From Dysgonomonas sp. (GTDB lineage Bacteria; Bacteroidota; Bacteroidia; Bacteroidales; Dysgonomonadaceae), in contig DQAM01000235.1 of the NCBI GenBank assembly GCA_003523545.1, positions 1-5,306 of the forward strand: 5,306 bases of DNA, written 5' to 3'. The notes under the pieces are model-generated. The model was not told the DNA's origin and ran no database searches. It saw nothing but the letters and a program-made list of their open reading frames with translations. A program made the position numbers and the translations under genes. Shown one piece after another: positions 5,153 to 5,306 of the stretch. Every line of letters starts with the position of its first letter. Within the stretch, counting starts at the first letter, position 1.

Positions 5153-5306
5153 AAGAAGCTGTCCCAAAAGTAAAATTAATTGTCTCATTGTCATGTTGAA
5201 CGAAGTGAAACATCTGTTTTTCTCTATCCAGATTCTTCGTTTTACTCAGAATGACAAAAGGGCGTGACACTTTGATAGTACAATCTTACTTTTGGGACAG
5301 CTTCTT
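5153..5306. repeat. 154-bp element bounded by perfect 21-bp inverted repeats (MITE-like, or long terminator stem)
   Basis: The 21 bases at 5153-5173 (beginning AAGAAGCTGTCCC, ending AAAAGTAA) are the exact reverse complement of 5286-5306. After one mismatch, three more bases match inward. The element starts 20 bases after the NigD-like stop codon, and the right arm reaches the window edge, so the repeat may extend further and target-site duplications cannot be checked. No open frame of useful size lies inside. Two readings fit: a non-autonomous insertion with terminal inverted repeats, or an extended intrinsic terminator whose loop has received a REP-like pair. The right arm ends in CTTCTT, so a following T-run would favour a terminator role on +. 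Confidence 0.75.
5188..5257. repeat. Pair of facing REP-like hairpin units inside the inverted-repeat element
   Basis: Two 29-base units face each other across a 12-base spacer (5217-5228). They are at 5188-5216 on + and 5229-5257 on -, and 20 of 29 positions are identical when both are read from TTGTCAT to ATCTG. Each unit folds on itself: outer stem ATGTT/AACAT (5193-5197 with 5209-5213) in the left, and ATTCT/AGAAT (5232-5236 with 5248-5252) in the right. Each then has a tandem GA/GA mismatch, an inner two-base stem (AC/GT or GT/AC) and a three-base loop (GAA or AAA). The layout matches widespread GTCAT...ATCTG palindromic repeats of bacterial intergenic regions, arranged like a BIME pair. 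Confidence 0.7.

Noticed and set aside
5153..5306. CRISPR-like repeat or small RNA gene in the terminal repeat region
   Set aside because: The repeats are inverted, not direct, with only two units and no regular spacers. No RNA family was recognised.

Overview
The window looks like a chromosomal segment of a Bacteroidales bacterium (Bacteroides/Dysgonomonas/Parabacteroides-like; genus not resolved). Three things point there: a NigD-like surface lipoprotein with a Cys-Leu-Asp4 start after its lipobox, an Rnf-type RnfC/RnfD pair with a Bacteroidetes-style signal-less ApbE homologue, and AT-rich intergenic DNA with mostly weak Shine-Dalgarno sequences.

Layout, left to right. (1) Positions 1-75 probably hold the 3' end of an upstream gene. 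It is followed by a very AT-rich small lipoprotein gene on + (77-487) and a clear intrinsic terminator (527-560). (2) A tightly coupled operon on the minus strand reads from about 4105 down to 652: a 51-residue single-pass membrane protein (3950-4105), an ApbE-type flavin transferase homologue (3007-3945), RnfC (1718-3010) and RnfD (652-1731). Gaps and overlaps are 4 nt, a 4-nt ATGA overlap and a 14-nt overlap, so the four genes are very likely co-translated. (3) A 283-bp divergent intergenic region (4106-4388) carries the control sequences for both sides. (4) A NigD-like lipoprotein gene lies on + (4389-5132). (5) A 154-bp element (5153-5306) is bounded by perfect 21-bp inverted repeats and contains two facing REP-like hairpin units.

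How the genes may work together. RnfC supplies the NADH/FMN module and two 4Fe-4S clusters, and RnfD supplies a membrane flavin protein. The ApbE homologue would normally attach FMN to RnfD/RnfG-type partners. The operon as seen has no rnfA, rnfB, rnfE or rnfG. RnfD lacks the usual S/T-x-A-T FMN-attachment motif and has an extra two-helix C-terminal tail. RnfC lacks the usual N-terminal GGIHP motif. The ApbE homologue has lost some family motifs and has no signal peptide. Together these suggest a reduced, divergent Rnf-derived electron-transfer module rather than a canonical Rnf pump. The small membrane protein may be a subunit or a detached membrane anchor for ApbE. The flanking lipoproteins appear unrelated to this operon.
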